NCBI GenBank assembly: GCA_035263105.1
Contig: DATFRO010000091.1
Coordinates: forward strand, 1 to 25,895
DNA: 25,895 bases
Direction of reading: 5' to 3'
Source of the DNA: DATBVX01 sp035263105
GTDB taxonomy: Bacteria > Pseudomonadota > Gammaproteobacteria > Steroidobacterales > Steroidobacteraceae
Shown here: positions 1 to 9,899 of the stretch, in pieces
How the letters are laid out: each line of letters starts with the position of its first letter
Numbering within the stretch: position 1 is the first letter of the stretch
The notes under the pieces: generated by a model
Database searches by the model: none
Seen by the model: only the letters and a program-made list of their open reading frames with translations
What the model was told of the DNA's origin: nothing
Position numbers and translations under genes: made by a program

Positions 1-477
1 CTTCTCGACGTGCGAGGCAAGCATCGGGCCGTAGTCCATCTTGTAGATGTGGTCGCCGGCCAGCACCAGCACGTGCCGCGGATGATGCAGGCGGATGATC
101 TGCAGGTTCTGGTAGAGCGAATCGGCGGTGCCGCGATACCAGAAATTCCCCATCTGCTGCTGCGCCGGGATCACCTCGACGAACTCGTCGAACTCCCCGC
201 GCAGGTAGCCCCAGCCGCGCTGGATGTGCTGGACCAGCGAGTGCGCCTTGTACTGGGTCATGATGGAAACGCGGCGGATGCCCGAGTTGACGCAGTTCGA
301 CAGCACGAAGTCGATGATGCGGAACTTGCCGCCGAACGGCGTCGCCGGCTTGCAGCGATGATCCGTGAGCGCCTTCAGCCGCTCGCCCCGGCCGCCCGCC
401 ATGATCACGGCAAGCGTGCCGCTCGTCAGCCGGCTGACGTAACGGCCCGAGGACGCGCGTGCGGGTTGCTTCGGCAT
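1..477 (-). CDS. glgC: Glucose-1-phosphate adenylyltransferase, N-terminal part (gene leaves window)
   Basis: GlgC makes ADP-glucose from ATP and glucose-1-phosphate, the committed step of bacterial glycogen synthesis in the cytoplasm. The visible 159 residues start MPKQPARASS and carry the nucleotidyltransferase signature MAGGRGERLKALTDHRCKPA at about residues 26-45, then PFGGKFRIIDFVLSNCVNSG, the YRGTADSLYQN stretch and the GDHIYKMDY segment that contacts the nucleotide sugar. All of this is standard for the family. The gene runs off the left edge, so roughly the last 60 percent is missing from view. The start is the ATG at 475-477. Its only Shine-Dalgarno-like match (AGGAG, 491-495 on the complement) is 13 nt away and lies partly in a hairpin. 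The gene is divergent from glgB and separated from it by a REP-like element. Confidence 0.96.
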   Translation of the reverse strand, partial: MPKQPARASSGRYVSRLTSGTLAVIMAGGRGERLKALTDHRCKPATPFGGKFRIIDFVLSNCVNSGIRRVSIMTQYKAHSLVQHIQRGWGYLRGEFDEFVEVIPAQQQMGNFWYRGTADSLYQNLQIIRLHHPRHVLVLAGDHIYKMDYGPMLASHVEK

Positions 478-485
478 GAGGTGAG

Positions 486-623
486 TGACACTCCTAATGA
501 AGTGTCAGACCCCGGGCGGGTAAGTACTTTCGAGAACGCCGTAAATACATCCCTGTAGGCTCCGTGAAAAACGTCCCTGTTTTTCACGGTCTCGAAAGTA
601 CTTACCCGCCCGGGATCTGACAC
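486..623. repeat. REP-like composite palindromic element filling the glgC-glgB gap
   Basis: Three nested inverted repeats are visible. A 34-bp outer repeat (502-535 against 590-623) has one mismatch and starts GTGTCAGACCCCGGGCGGG. An 11-bp inner stem (562-572 against 579-589, CCGTGAAAAAC with its complement) encloses a 6-nt loop. A separate 7-bp hairpin (486-492 against 501-507, TGACACT/AGTGTCA) shares bases with the left outer arm, so the two structures are mutually exclusive. The middle also holds TACATCCCTGTA. The architecture resembles REP/BIME elements mobilised by Y1 (RAYT) transposases; that class assignment is inference from shape. No transposase and no second copy were seen in this window. 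Confidence 0.85.
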
Positions 624-634
624 ATTCAGGAGCT

Positions 635-2854
<2,220 letters not shown>

Positions 2855-2869
2855 GGCAGCTTGAGGCGC

Positions 2870-5473
2870 TCACATCCACTTCATCAGCCCCATCTCGTAC
2901 GGGTGCGAGAGCAGCGCATGATGCGGAACGATGCGCACCTGTGCGCTGATCTTCCCGCACCACGGCGGCGCGCTGTCGATGCCGAAAACGTGTGAGCCCT
3001 CGCTATCGCGCTCGCCGGTGAAGGCGAACGGCTCGCAAACGGTACCGGGAACGCCGCGGCTGCCATCACCCGCGCCGAAGGAGGTGTAACGCGGCGATTG
3101 TCCGCTGCCGTCCGGGAGCTCGCGCCGCAGCACCAGCTCGACGCGCACGTCCGCGGGATCGAGACCATCGAGGAACGCCGCGACCCGCGTTCTGAGCCGC
3201 CCGCCGAAGTCGATGCGCTGCGGGACCGTATCGAGACGCCGCAACGCCACGCGCCCCCAGCCTCGCCGCACCTTCTCCTTCCACGCGGCCAGCGTCTTCG
3301 CGCCGGCGAATGCGTCCTGTGCAAGCGCGCGGGCGCAGCGCGCGGCCGGCCGATACAGTCCCGTCACATAGTTCTCGAGCACCGGGCGCATGTTGAAATG
3401 CGGAATGATCGTGGCCATCGAGCGCTTGGACCGCGCGACCCAGCCTGGAGAGAAGCCCTGTTCATTGCGGGAGTAGTAGAGCGGGATCACTTCATCTTCG
3501 AGCAGCTCATAGAGCGTTTGCGCGTCCTCGCGGTCGCGCTCCTGTTCGTTGCCGGCGTCGGCCGGGACGATCGACCAGCCGTTCTCGCCGTCGAAGCCTT
3601 CCGCCCACCAGCCGTCGAGCACGCTGAGATTGAGGGTGCCGTTGATCGCCGCCTTGATGCCCGAGGTGCCGCTCGCCTCCAGCGGTGAGATCGGGTTGTT
3701 GAGCCACACGTCGACGCCCGCCACCAGGAGCCGCGCGAGCGCCATGTCGTAATCCTCGACGAAGATCACCCGCCCGAAGAAGTCCGCGCTCATGCTGATG
3801 GTGTTGACGTCGCGCAGGAGCTTGCGCGCCGGCTCGTCCGCCGGGTGCGACTTGCCGGCGAACACGAAGATCACCGGCCGCTCCGGGTTGCCGACGATCG
3901 AGGCGAGACGCGCGATGTCGTTGAAGAGCAGTGTCGCGCGCTTGTAGGTGGCAAAGCGGCGTGCGAAGCCGACGGTCAGCACGTTCGGATTCGCCGGATT
4001 GAGGAAGCGCGTGAGTCGCTGGTAGTGCGCATCGCTCACGTTGTTGTGAGCGCACTGCACCTGCAGGCGCGCCCGCAGCCCCTGCAGCACCTCGACCTTC
4101 ACCGCCTGCTTCACTTCCCAGAAGGACTCATCCGCGGTTTCGTAGAGCCGCTGCCAGAACGCTTCCTCGTTGAGGCGCGCGCGCCAGGTCTGTCCCAGCG
4201 AGCGATCGAAGAACTCCGCCCACGGCTGGAACAGGAACGTCGGCAGGTGCACGCCGTTGGTGATGTAGCCGATCGGATTGTCTTCCGGCGGCACCTCCGG
4301 CCAGTTGTCCGCCACGATGCGCGCGGAAATGCCGCCGTGAATGCGGCTCACGCCGTTGTGATGGCGCGAGCCGTTGAGCGCGAGCCGCGTCATGTTGAAC
4401 TGGTCGCCGCCGCGCGGCGCACGGCCGGCGCGCAGGAAGGTGTCCGCGTCGATCTTGAGCTCGGTGACCAGCTCGCCGAGATGGCCGAGCACCAGGTCGG
4501 GGCTGAAGACATCGTGACCGGCCGCGACCGGCGTATGCGTCGTGAAGACGCAGCTCGCCGCCACCGCCTCGCGCGCGCTCGCGAAGTCCAGCCCGCGCGC
4601 CACCTGTTCGCGAATCAGCTCGATGATCAGGAATGCGGCATGGCCCTCGTTGATGTGCCACACCGACGGCTCGAGCCCCAGGGCGCGCAGCGCCTTCGCT
4701 CCGCCGATACCGAGGAGGATCTCCTGCTGGATGCGGATGTTGACGTCGCCGCCATAGAGCTTGTGGGTGATCTCGCGATCCCCGGGCGAGTTTTCGCCGA
4801 GGTTGGTATCGAGGAGGTACACGGAGACGCGTCCGACCTTCGCCTGCCACACGCGTGCGTGCACGTCGCGGCCCGCGAGCCGACAGATGATCCGCACTTC
4901 CTGGCCGCTGCGATCCAGTGCCGGCTCGACCGGCAAGTCGTCGCGTCCGTGCTCGCGGTAGTGCGCGACCTGGTTGCCCTCCCGGTCGATCGTCTGGGTG
5001 AAGTAGCCCTCGGTGTAGAGCAAGCCCACCGCGACGAACGGCAAGGCAAGATCGCTGGCTGTCTTGCAGTAGTCACCGGCCAGAACCCCGAGGCCGCCGG
5101 AGTAGATCTGGAAGCTCTCGTGGAAGCCGTATTCGGCGCAGAAATACGCGACCAGCCCCGTGTCCGCGTCCGCCTGGCTATCCGGGAGCGGTGACTCGCT
5201 CAGGTAGGTGTCGTAGCCGGCAAGGACCTTCTTGTAGCGCTCGAGGTACGCCGCATCGCTCGCGGCTCGATCGAGCAACGACTGCTCGACGCAGCGCAGG
5301 AATACGCGCGGGTTGCCGCCGACTTCGCGCCAGAGCCCCGGATCCAGCGAGGAGAAGAGCGTGCGGGTAGGCCGATGCCAGGAAAAACGCAGGTTGGTCG
5401 CGAGCTCAGCGAGTCGCGACAAAGCAGGAGGAAGGGCCGGATTGACCTCGAAGAGAAAACGCGTCGAGTTCAT
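2870..5473 (-). CDS. glgP: Alpha-glucan phosphorylase, DUF3417-containing GT35 type
   Basis: This enzyme releases glucose-1-phosphate from glycogen or maltodextrin using pyridoxal phosphate. The 867 residues show the N-terminal DUF3417 region (NLRFSWHRPTRTLFSSLDP at 27-45), then AYFCAEYGFHESFQIYSGGL (109-128), the WHINEGHAAF segment, GFARRFATYKRATL (502-515) and the PLP-lysine motif EASGTSGIKAAINGTLNLS with K607 as the probable Schiff-base lysine. This places it with the shorter bacterial/archaeal phosphorylases (TIGR02094 type) rather than the MalP type. An extra C-terminal domain of about 150 residues follows the catalytic part. The start is the ATG at 5471-5473, but no good Shine-Dalgarno match precedes it. 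It lies tail to tail with glgB, so synthesis and breakdown genes are adjacent but separately transcribed. Confidence 0.96.
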   Translation of the reverse strand: MNSTRFLFEVNPALPPALSRLAELATNLRFSWHRPTRTLFSSLDPGLWREVGGNPRVFLRCVEQSLLDRAASDAAYLERYKKVLAGYDTYLSESPLPDSQADADTGLVAYFCAEYGFHESFQIYSGGLGVLAGDYCKTASDLALPFVAVGLLYTEGYFTQTIDREGNQVAHYREHGRDDLPVEPALDRSGQEVRIICRLAGRDVHARVWQAKVGRVSVYLLDTNLGENSPGDREITHKLYGGDVNIRIQQEILLGIGGAKALRALGLEPSVWHINEGHAAFLIIELIREQVARGLDFASAREAVAASCVFTTHTPVAAGHDVFSPDLVLGHLGELVTELKIDADTFLRAGRAPRGGDQFNMTRLALNGSRHHNGVSRIHGGISARIVADNWPEVPPEDNPIGYITNGVHLPTFLFQPWAEFFDRSLGQTWRARLNEEAFWQRLYETADESFWEVKQAVKVEVLQGLRARLQVQCAHNNVSDAHYQRLTRFLNPANPNVLTVGFARRFATYKRATLLFNDIARLASIVGNPERPVIFVFAGKSHPADEPARKLLRDVNTISMSADFFGRVIFVEDYDMALARLLVAGVDVWLNNPISPLEASGTSGIKAAINGTLNLSVLDGWWAEGFDGENGWSIVPADAGNEQERDREDAQTLYELLEDEVIPLYYSRNEQGFSPGWVARSKRSMATIIPHFNMRPVLENYVTGLYRPAARCARALAQDAFAGAKTLAAWKEKVRRGWGRVALRRLDTVPQRIDFGGRLRTRVAAFLDGLDPADVRVELVLRRELPDGSGQSPRYTSFGAGDGSRGVPGTVCEPFAFTGERDSEGSHVFGIDSAPPWCGKISAQVRIVPHHALLSHPYEMGLMKWM

Positions 5474-5580
5474 TCAGGAGCTGGTCGAGAGCCAAATGAG
5501 GAGAGCGGCGGAGTCTAGCATCGCTTTTCCTGTAACCCGCGATCGCCTGCCGATTAAGGCCTTGAACGGCTAAATTTTTC

Positions 5581-5608
5581 TTGACTAGTATTCAGTAGAT
5601 AGTATTAA
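5581..5608 (+). promoter_or_regulatory. Candidate sigma-70 promoter with overlapping direct repeats, upstream of the padR gene
   Basis: TTGACT at 5581-5586 and TATTAA at 5603-5608 are separated by 16 bp in a locally AT-rich patch. The spacer contains two copies of TAGTATT (5586-5592 and 5600-5606) exactly 14 bp apart, overlapping both promoter elements. A regulator bound here would block RNA polymerase. Autoregulation by PadR is the simplest idea but is inferred only from position. Confidence 0.5.
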
Positions 5609-5649
5609 CTACCGCGCACTGTAATCCAATCAACACTCGTGTGGTGTAG

Positions 5650-6048
5650 ATGGCCGTAGAGGATCCCGAAGCCGAAGGTGCTGAAGGGCTGGAGTCCGCC
5701 GAGAAAAAGTTTCAGCGCGAGCTGAACGCCGGTCTGATCGCTCTCGTCCTGCTTTCGGTTCTCGATCGCGCCGATGAAGACCTGTACGGCTACCAGATCG
5801 CGAAGCAACTCCAGGCCGTCGCCCCCGGGCTCAGTGTGTTCAAGCAAGGGGCGCTCTACCCGGTCCTCCGCAACATGAGCGCCGGTGGCTTGCTCGCGAG
5901 TCGCGTGGTTCCTTCTTACGCCGGTCCCCCGCGCCGCTATTACCGCATCACCGACCAGGGTCGCGTGGTTCTCAAGCAATGGCTCGGCATCTGGGAGCAG
6001 ACACGCGACTTCGTCGACCTCTTCACCCAGCCGGTCCGCAACGACTGA
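5650..6048 (+). CDS. PadR-family transcriptional regulator
   Basis: This is a DNA-binding repressor-type protein of 132 residues. The winged helix shows the family hallmarks LYGYQIAKQL (45-54), GALYPVLRNMSAGGLL (67-82) and the wing GPPRRYYRITDQG (92-104). An acidic 20-residue N-terminal extension precedes the first helix, and the ATG at 5650 has only a weak Shine-Dalgarno context. PadR genes are commonly followed by HAAS/DUF1700 membrane proteins, and that is the arrangement here with a 15-bp gap, so the two probably form one regulatory operon. The inducing signal cannot be read from sequence. Confidence 0.93.
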   Translation: MAVEDPEAEGAEGLESAEKKFQRELNAGLIALVLLSVLDRADEDLYGYQIAKQLQAVAPGLSVFKQGALYPVLRNMSAGGLLASRVVPSYAGPPRRYYRITDQGRVVLKQWLGIWEQTRDFVDLFTQPVRND

Positions 6049-6063
6049 TCCAGGAGATTTCCG

Positions 6064-6966
6064 ATGTCCCGCTCCGCACCGCGCTCCGTCGAACAATATC
6101 TCGAACAACTCAAGGCCGCGCTCGCGGGCGAGGACCCGGCGCTGCAACAGGACGCGCTCTACGACGCGGAAGAGTACCTGCGTGCAGAGATCGGCCAGCA
6201 TCCCGGCAAGTCCGAGGCCGATGTACTCGAACTCATCGCCAGCACGTACGGTGCGCCGGACGAGGTCGCGGACGCCTATCGCACGACGGAGGCCACCGTG
6301 CGCGCCGCGCTCGCGACCCCGCCGCGCCGCGCCCCGCGCGGCGCGCTCGGGAAGTTCTTCGGCGTGTACTCGGACTGGCGCTCCTACGCCTCGCTCTTCT
6401 TCATGTTCCTGTCGCTCGTCACCGGGATCATCTACTTCACCGTCGCGGTCACGGGACTCGCCATTTCCGCGGGCACGATGGTCCTGATCATCGGCTTTCC
6501 GTTCTTCCTGCTGTTCCTCGGGCTGGTGCGCGCCCTGGCGCTCGCTGAAGGGCGCATCGTCGAAGGACTGACCGGGACACGCATGCCACGCCGGCCGGCG
6601 CACGCGTCGACGACGGCGCCCTGGTACCAGCGCATCATGGACATACTCAAGGACCGCCACACCTGGACTGCGCTGCTCTACATGGTTCTGAAGCTGCCGA
6701 TCGGCATCGTCTACTTCACGATCGCCAGCGCCGGGCTGGCGATTGGCCTTGGGCTCACGGTCGGGCCGCTTCTGTGGGCCCTTTATCTCGCAGGCTGGGT
6801 CACGGTGAGCGGCGATGTGCGGATGGATGGCCTGGAGCCATGGGCCATTCCGTTCGTGATGATCATCGGCATCTGCGTTCTCACGCTGATGCTGCACCTG
6901 GCAAAAGGCGTCGGCCGCATGCACGGCCATCTCGCCAAGGCGCTGCTGGTGCGTCCCGTGAATTGA
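6064..6966 (+). CDS. HAAS/DUF1700 membrane protein with duplicated sensor-type transmembrane region
   Basis: The protein has 300 residues. Residues 8-75 form a soluble helical domain (YLEQLKAALAGEDP, ALYDAEEYLRAEIGQHPG, YGAPDEVADAY) typical of HAAS/DUF1700 domains, which are usually encoded next to PadR regulators. Two similar hydrophobic blocks follow: GIIYFTVAVTGLAI (121-134) and GIVYFTIASAGLAI (213-226), each in a pair of predicted helices. A final helix lies at about 261-281. This matches the sensor-type domain seen in membrane partners of PadR. A good AGGAGA (6052-6057) sits 6 nt before the ATG. The TGA overlaps a downstream ATG (TGATG at 6964-6968). Likely role: membrane partner or target of PadR control; ligand unknown. 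Confidence 0.85.
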   Translation: MSRSAPRSVEQYLEQLKAALAGEDPALQQDALYDAEEYLRAEIGQHPGKSEADVLELIASTYGAPDEVADAYRTTEATVRAALATPPRRAPRGALGKFFGVYSDWRSYASLFFMFLSLVTGIIYFTVAVTGLAISAGTMVLIIGFPFFLLFLGLVRALALAEGRIVEGLTGTRMPRRPAHASTTAPWYQRIMDILKDRHTWTALLYMVLKLPIGIVYFTIASAGLAIGLGLTVGPLLWALYLAGWVTVSGDVRMDGLEPWAIPFVMIIGICVLTLMLHLAKGVGRMHGHLAKALLVRPVN

Positions 6967-7016
6967 TGGCTCCGCTCGGACGATCGATGCGGCCTGCGTG
7001 CACAGGGATTTCCGCG

Positions 7017-7658
7017 ATGAAGCGTGCACTCGCGATTTGTGCGGCCGCGGGTGGCGCGGTCGCCCTCGCCTTCTTCGCCGCGCGCCATTGGCCAGCGAAG
7101 GAATCACTACTCGAGCCGGCCCATCCCGAGCAGAGCCGCGCGGCCACGCCCATGGCCGGATGCCTGCCCACCGGCGATGGCTTTCTGCGCGCCCGACTCG
7201 ATGGCGCGCTCGACCTCAAGCTCGACTGGAAAAACGACGGGACACAGTGTGAAGGCATGCCGCGCCCCGACAACAACGGCGTGCGCGTCACGTTCAGCCG
7301 CGAAATCGACGCCGGTCAACGTCGGCTGGTGATCGTCTTTGGCATCGCGGGCCTGAGCGAGAGCAGTTCGGGGCACGGGCTGCCTGCAAACGTCACCATC
7401 ATCGAGGAGGGTCTGGCGCGCATCTACAGCACGCAGGGCGACGACAAGTGCACGCTCGATGACGTGAAGCAGCAGTTGATCACGCCGTGGCGCAAGGAAT
7501 CGCGCACCTACCGGGTCAGCGGTCGCGGCTTCTGCATCCAACCCGCGCGCGCCGTGGGCGGCGATGCCACGGTACTGATGAGCACCTTTGACTTTGTCGG
7601 CCAGGTCATCTACACGGGAACCGACACCTCGCCGCAAGCCATCACCCACACGACATGA
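7017..7658 (+). CDS. Unrecognised exported protein with four conserved-looking cysteines
   Basis: I do not recognise the family. With the ATG at 7017 the protein is 213 residues and begins with a basic start and a hydrophobic stretch (ALAICAAAGGAVALAFFAA), which is a signal peptide or membrane anchor. The rest is soluble, with C49, C78, C145 and C173, enough for two periplasmic disulfides. AGGGA at 7003-7007 is 9 nt from this ATG. An alternative in-frame ATG at 6966 overlaps the stop of the previous gene and would add 17 residues, making the signal sequence less canonical. The last codons overlap the DUF192 gene by four bases (ATGA), so it belongs to the same transcription unit. Confidence 0.72.
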   Translation: MKRALAICAAAGGAVALAFFAARHWPAKESLLEPAHPEQSRAATPMAGCLPTGDGFLRARLDGALDLKLDWKNDGTQCEGMPRPDNNGVRVTFSREIDAGQRRLVIVFGIAGLSESSSGHGLPANVTIIEEGLARIYSTQGDDKCTLDDVKQQLITPWRKESRTYRVSGRGFCIQPARAVGGDATVLMSTFDFVGQVIYTGTDTSPQAITHTT

Positions 7659-8149
7659 AGAACCTCGCCTTCGCCGCACGCATCGGCAGTATCGCGGCAA
7701 CCCTGGTCTGTGCCGCCGGACTTGCACTCGCCCAAGAGAGTGCCCACGAGCCGCTCAGCGCATTCCCGCGCTCGCCGCTCAGCATTCAAAGCGACGACGC
7801 GCGGCACGAGTTCACTGTCTGGGTCGCCGACACGCCGTCGCGACGCGCGCAGGGCCTCATGTTCGTCAAGTCGCTCGCGCAGGGGACCGGGATGCTGTTC
7901 GTGTTCGCAGAGCCGCAGGGCGTCAGCATGTGGATGAAGAACACCCTGATATCGCTCGACATGCTGTTCGTGGCGGCCAATGGGCAGGTGATCCATATTG
8001 CGGCCGACGCAAAGCCCGAGTCGCTTGCGACCATCAGTTCCATGGGCCTCGTGACCGGCGTGATCGAGCTGGCCGGAGGCGAGGCCAGGCGTCTCGGCAT
8101 TCACACCGGCGACCGCGTCATCCATCCCGCCTTTGGCCAGGGTCGATAG
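7655..8149 (+). CDS. DUF192 family exported protein
   Basis: The protein has 164 residues with a signal peptide (about 1-27, ending LALAQ). The DUF192 core is clear: VWVADTPSRRAQGLMFVKSL (56-75), GTGMLFVFAEP, SMWMKNTLISLDMLFV (91-106), the AADAKPES loop and VIELAGGEARRLGIHTGD (136-153). DUF192 proteins are small single-domain beta proteins of uncertain biochemical function, often secreted. It overlaps the preceding gene by four bases, implying translational coupling. No Asp/Cys catalytic set that would suggest an enzyme is visible. Domain assignment is firm; function is open. Confidence 0.9.
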   Translation: MKNLAFAARIGSIAATLVCAAGLALAQESAHEPLSAFPRSPLSIQSDDARHEFTVWVADTPSRRAQGLMFVKSLAQGTGMLFVFAEPQGVSMWMKNTLISLDMLFVAANGQVIHIAADAKPESLATISSMGLVTGVIELAGGEARRLGIHTGDRVIHPAFGQGR

Positions 8150-8251
8150 TCTGCGGGCTGCCGCCCCGGGATAGTTCGGCTAAGATCCTGCCCTCCGCAG
8201 GTACAACAACACCCAGGCCTGCGCATCCGGGTTCAACAGGGAGTCGAGCAC

Positions 8252-9394
8252 ATGAACGCTTACCTTGGACGGAGCCTGGTCTTCGCGGGCCTCGCTCTCG
8301 TCGCGGCATCGGCTGCGCGCGCCGGGCAACCGGAGGACAGCTGGTACATCGCGCCAGGCGTGCATGCGATGTGGATGGACGATGAGCGCCACGTGGATGA
8401 TGACTGGGCCGCGCAACTCGCCGTTGGCAAAGCCATCAACAAGTACTGGGACATCGAACTCGATGCCTGGTACGGCAAGTTCGATGGCGCCGGTGGCAAC
8501 GACCTGGAGCTCACCTCACTCGGCGTCAACGCGCTCGCGGTGTTCTATCGCGAATCGCGCATCGCGCCGTTCATCCTCATCGGAGGCGGCGCGCAGAAAG
8601 ACGATTTCGATGTGACCGGGAGCCAGACCAACCCCTACATCGATCTCGGCGCCGGCGTGCTCATCACGCTCGCGCAATCCCAGGACTGCAGCCGCGGGCT
8701 GGCGCTGCGCGGCGAGGTGCGCGGACGCAATGACTTCGTCGGCGGGCAGAACGATCGGCTCGTCGACTACATGGCCGGCCTGAAGCTGCTGTTCTACTGG
8801 GGTGGCAAGAGCTGCCTGGTTGCGGAGGAAAAGCCGCTCCCGCCGCCACCGCCGCCCCCTCCCGCGGCGCCTGCGGACAGCGATGGCGATGGCGTGCCCG
8901 ACACGGCGGATCGCTGCCCGGGCACTGCCGCGGGTGTGCCAGTCGATGCGACCGGTTGTGAGCTCGACACGGATGGCGATGGCGTGCCCGATCACCGCGA
9001 CAAGTGCCCGAACACGCCGAAAGGCGATCGCGTCGATGCGGACGGCTGCAGCCTGACGCGCAGGCTCGAGGTGTTCTTCGACAATGATTCGAGCAAGCTC
9101 AAGCCCGAGTCCTACGACGATATGAACCTCGCCGTCGAGCTCCTGAAGCGCGTGCCAACCGCCACGGCTGTCATCGAGGGTCACACCGATTCGAACGGCC
9201 CGGACGCGCACAACCAGCGCCTCTCCGAAGCGCGCGCGAAAGCGGTGCGCGACTACATGGTGAGCATGGGCATCGACCCGTCACGGCTCGAAGCGCGCGG
9301 GTTTGGTGAATCGCAGCCGGTCGCCGACAACGCGACCGCCGAAGGCCGCGCGCAGAACCGGCGCGTCGTGTTGCGCCGAACGGATCAGCAATAG
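8252..9394 (+). CDS. OmpA-family outer membrane protein with thrombospondin type 3 repeats
   Basis: The protein has 380 residues. It has a signal peptide (about 1-24, ending AARA), a small beta-barrel-type domain (25-187) with alternating aromatic strands, an octaproline linker (197-204), two Ca-binding TSP3 repeats (DSDGDGVPDTADRCPGT at 209-225 and DTDGDGVPDHRDKCPNT at 239-255) and a C-terminal OmpA peptidoglycan-binding domain (about 271-377) with IEGHTDSNG and NQRLSEARAKAVRDYM. The family tethers the outer membrane to the cell wall. AGGGAG at 8238-8243 is 8 nt before the ATG. The gene is probably monocistronic; a hairpin lies just past the stop. Confidence 0.95.
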   Translation: MNAYLGRSLVFAGLALVAASAARAGQPEDSWYIAPGVHAMWMDDERHVDDDWAAQLAVGKAINKYWDIELDAWYGKFDGAGGNDLELTSLGVNALAVFYRESRIAPFILIGGGAQKDDFDVTGSQTNPYIDLGAGVLITLAQSQDCSRGLALRGEVRGRNDFVGGQNDRLVDYMAGLKLLFYWGGKSCLVAEEKPLPPPPPPPPAAPADSDGDGVPDTADRCPGTAAGVPVDATGCELDTDGDGVPDHRDKCPNTPKGDRVDADGCSLTRRLEVFFDNDSSKLKPESYDDMNLAVELLKRVPTATAVIEGHTDSNGPDAHNQRLSEARAKAVRDYMVSMGIDPSRLEARGFGESQPVADNATAEGRAQNRRVVLRRTDQQ

Positions 9395-9409
9395 ATCAAC
9401 CAGGGCGGA

Positions 9410-9433
9410 CCGGTGGGCGTGAGAGCCCACCGG
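9410..9433 (+). terminator. Hairpin between ompA-like gene and the TTG-start gene
   Basis: A perfect 9-bp stem (CCGGTGGGC, 9410-9418, with 9425-9433) and a 6-nt loop start 16 bp after the ompA-like stop codon. No T-run follows, so it is not a canonical intrinsic terminator. It ends 15 bp before the Shine-Dalgarno sequence of the next gene and could equally stabilise the upstream mRNA. Confidence 0.45.
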
Positions 9434-9458
9434 CCGAGCCCGGGACCCGGAGACTTCC

Positions 9459-9899
9459 TTGAAGCATCGTTGGGCCATCCTGTGCGAGAGATTCTCGATC
9501 GACCAGCGCTCGAACAACGTCACCCTGTTCGGGATCATCGATGAGATCCACATGCCGAAGGCCGCGGTAGCGGAGGCGATGGCCTCCGGCCGCCCGACTG
9601 CTGTGCAGATTCAGTCAGTGCTGCTGGTACAGACGGAGCGCTCCGACATGGACGTACCAGAGAAAGGGAATCTCGAGTGCCGCCTGTTCGACGCCAAGGG
9701 CATCGAGCTCGGCGTATCGCGCACCGAGGTCAACCTCGAGCAGGGCCGCCGTATACGCTCAGCGTTCAACATCAACGTGTTACCCATCACGAGCGAAGGC
9801 ATCTACCACTACCGCATTTTCCACGCCGGCGATGCCGCGCCGCAGCAGGTCGACGAGTTGCCACTCTACGTCGTCTTCGATTCGCCGCCCTCCACTTGA
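9459..9899 (+). CDS. Small cytoplasmic protein of unknown function (possible DUF6941 relative), TTG start
   Basis: The protein has 146 residues, with no signal peptide or membrane segment. It reads KHRWAILCERFSIDQRSN followed by VTLFGIIDEIHMP, a pattern of a short strand, a charged turn and a GI-D strand that resembles proteins annotated DUF6941; this assignment is tentative and from memory. The rest alternates beta strands, including LECRLFDAKGIELGVSRTEV and IYHYRIF. No ATG is available at the N-terminus. The TTG at 9459 is preceded by GGAG at 9449-9452 with 6 nt spacing, which supports it as the true start. No catalytic motif was recognised. Confidence 0.75.
   Translation: MKHRWAILCERFSIDQRSNNVTLFGIIDEIHMPKAAVAEAMASGRPTAVQIQSVLLVQTERSDMDVPEKGNLECRLFDAKGIELGVSRTEVNLEQGRRIRSAFNINVLPITSEGIYHYRIFHAGDAAPQQVDELPLYVVFDSPPST

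Noticed and set aside
3845..5194. 449-codon plus-strand ORF inside the phosphorylase region
   Set aside because: It is antisense to the clear GT35 gene, rich in Arg/Glu/Val/Ala from GC-biased complement codons, and has no domain motif.
6774..7016. Upstream extension of the four-cysteine protein frame
   Set aside because: It overlaps the preceding membrane protein gene in another frame and would bury the signal sequence.
5605..7107. 500-codon minus-strand ORF
   Set aside because: It is antisense to padR and the membrane protein gene, with low-complexity charged composition; the plus-strand genes have clear domains and Shine-Dalgarno sites.
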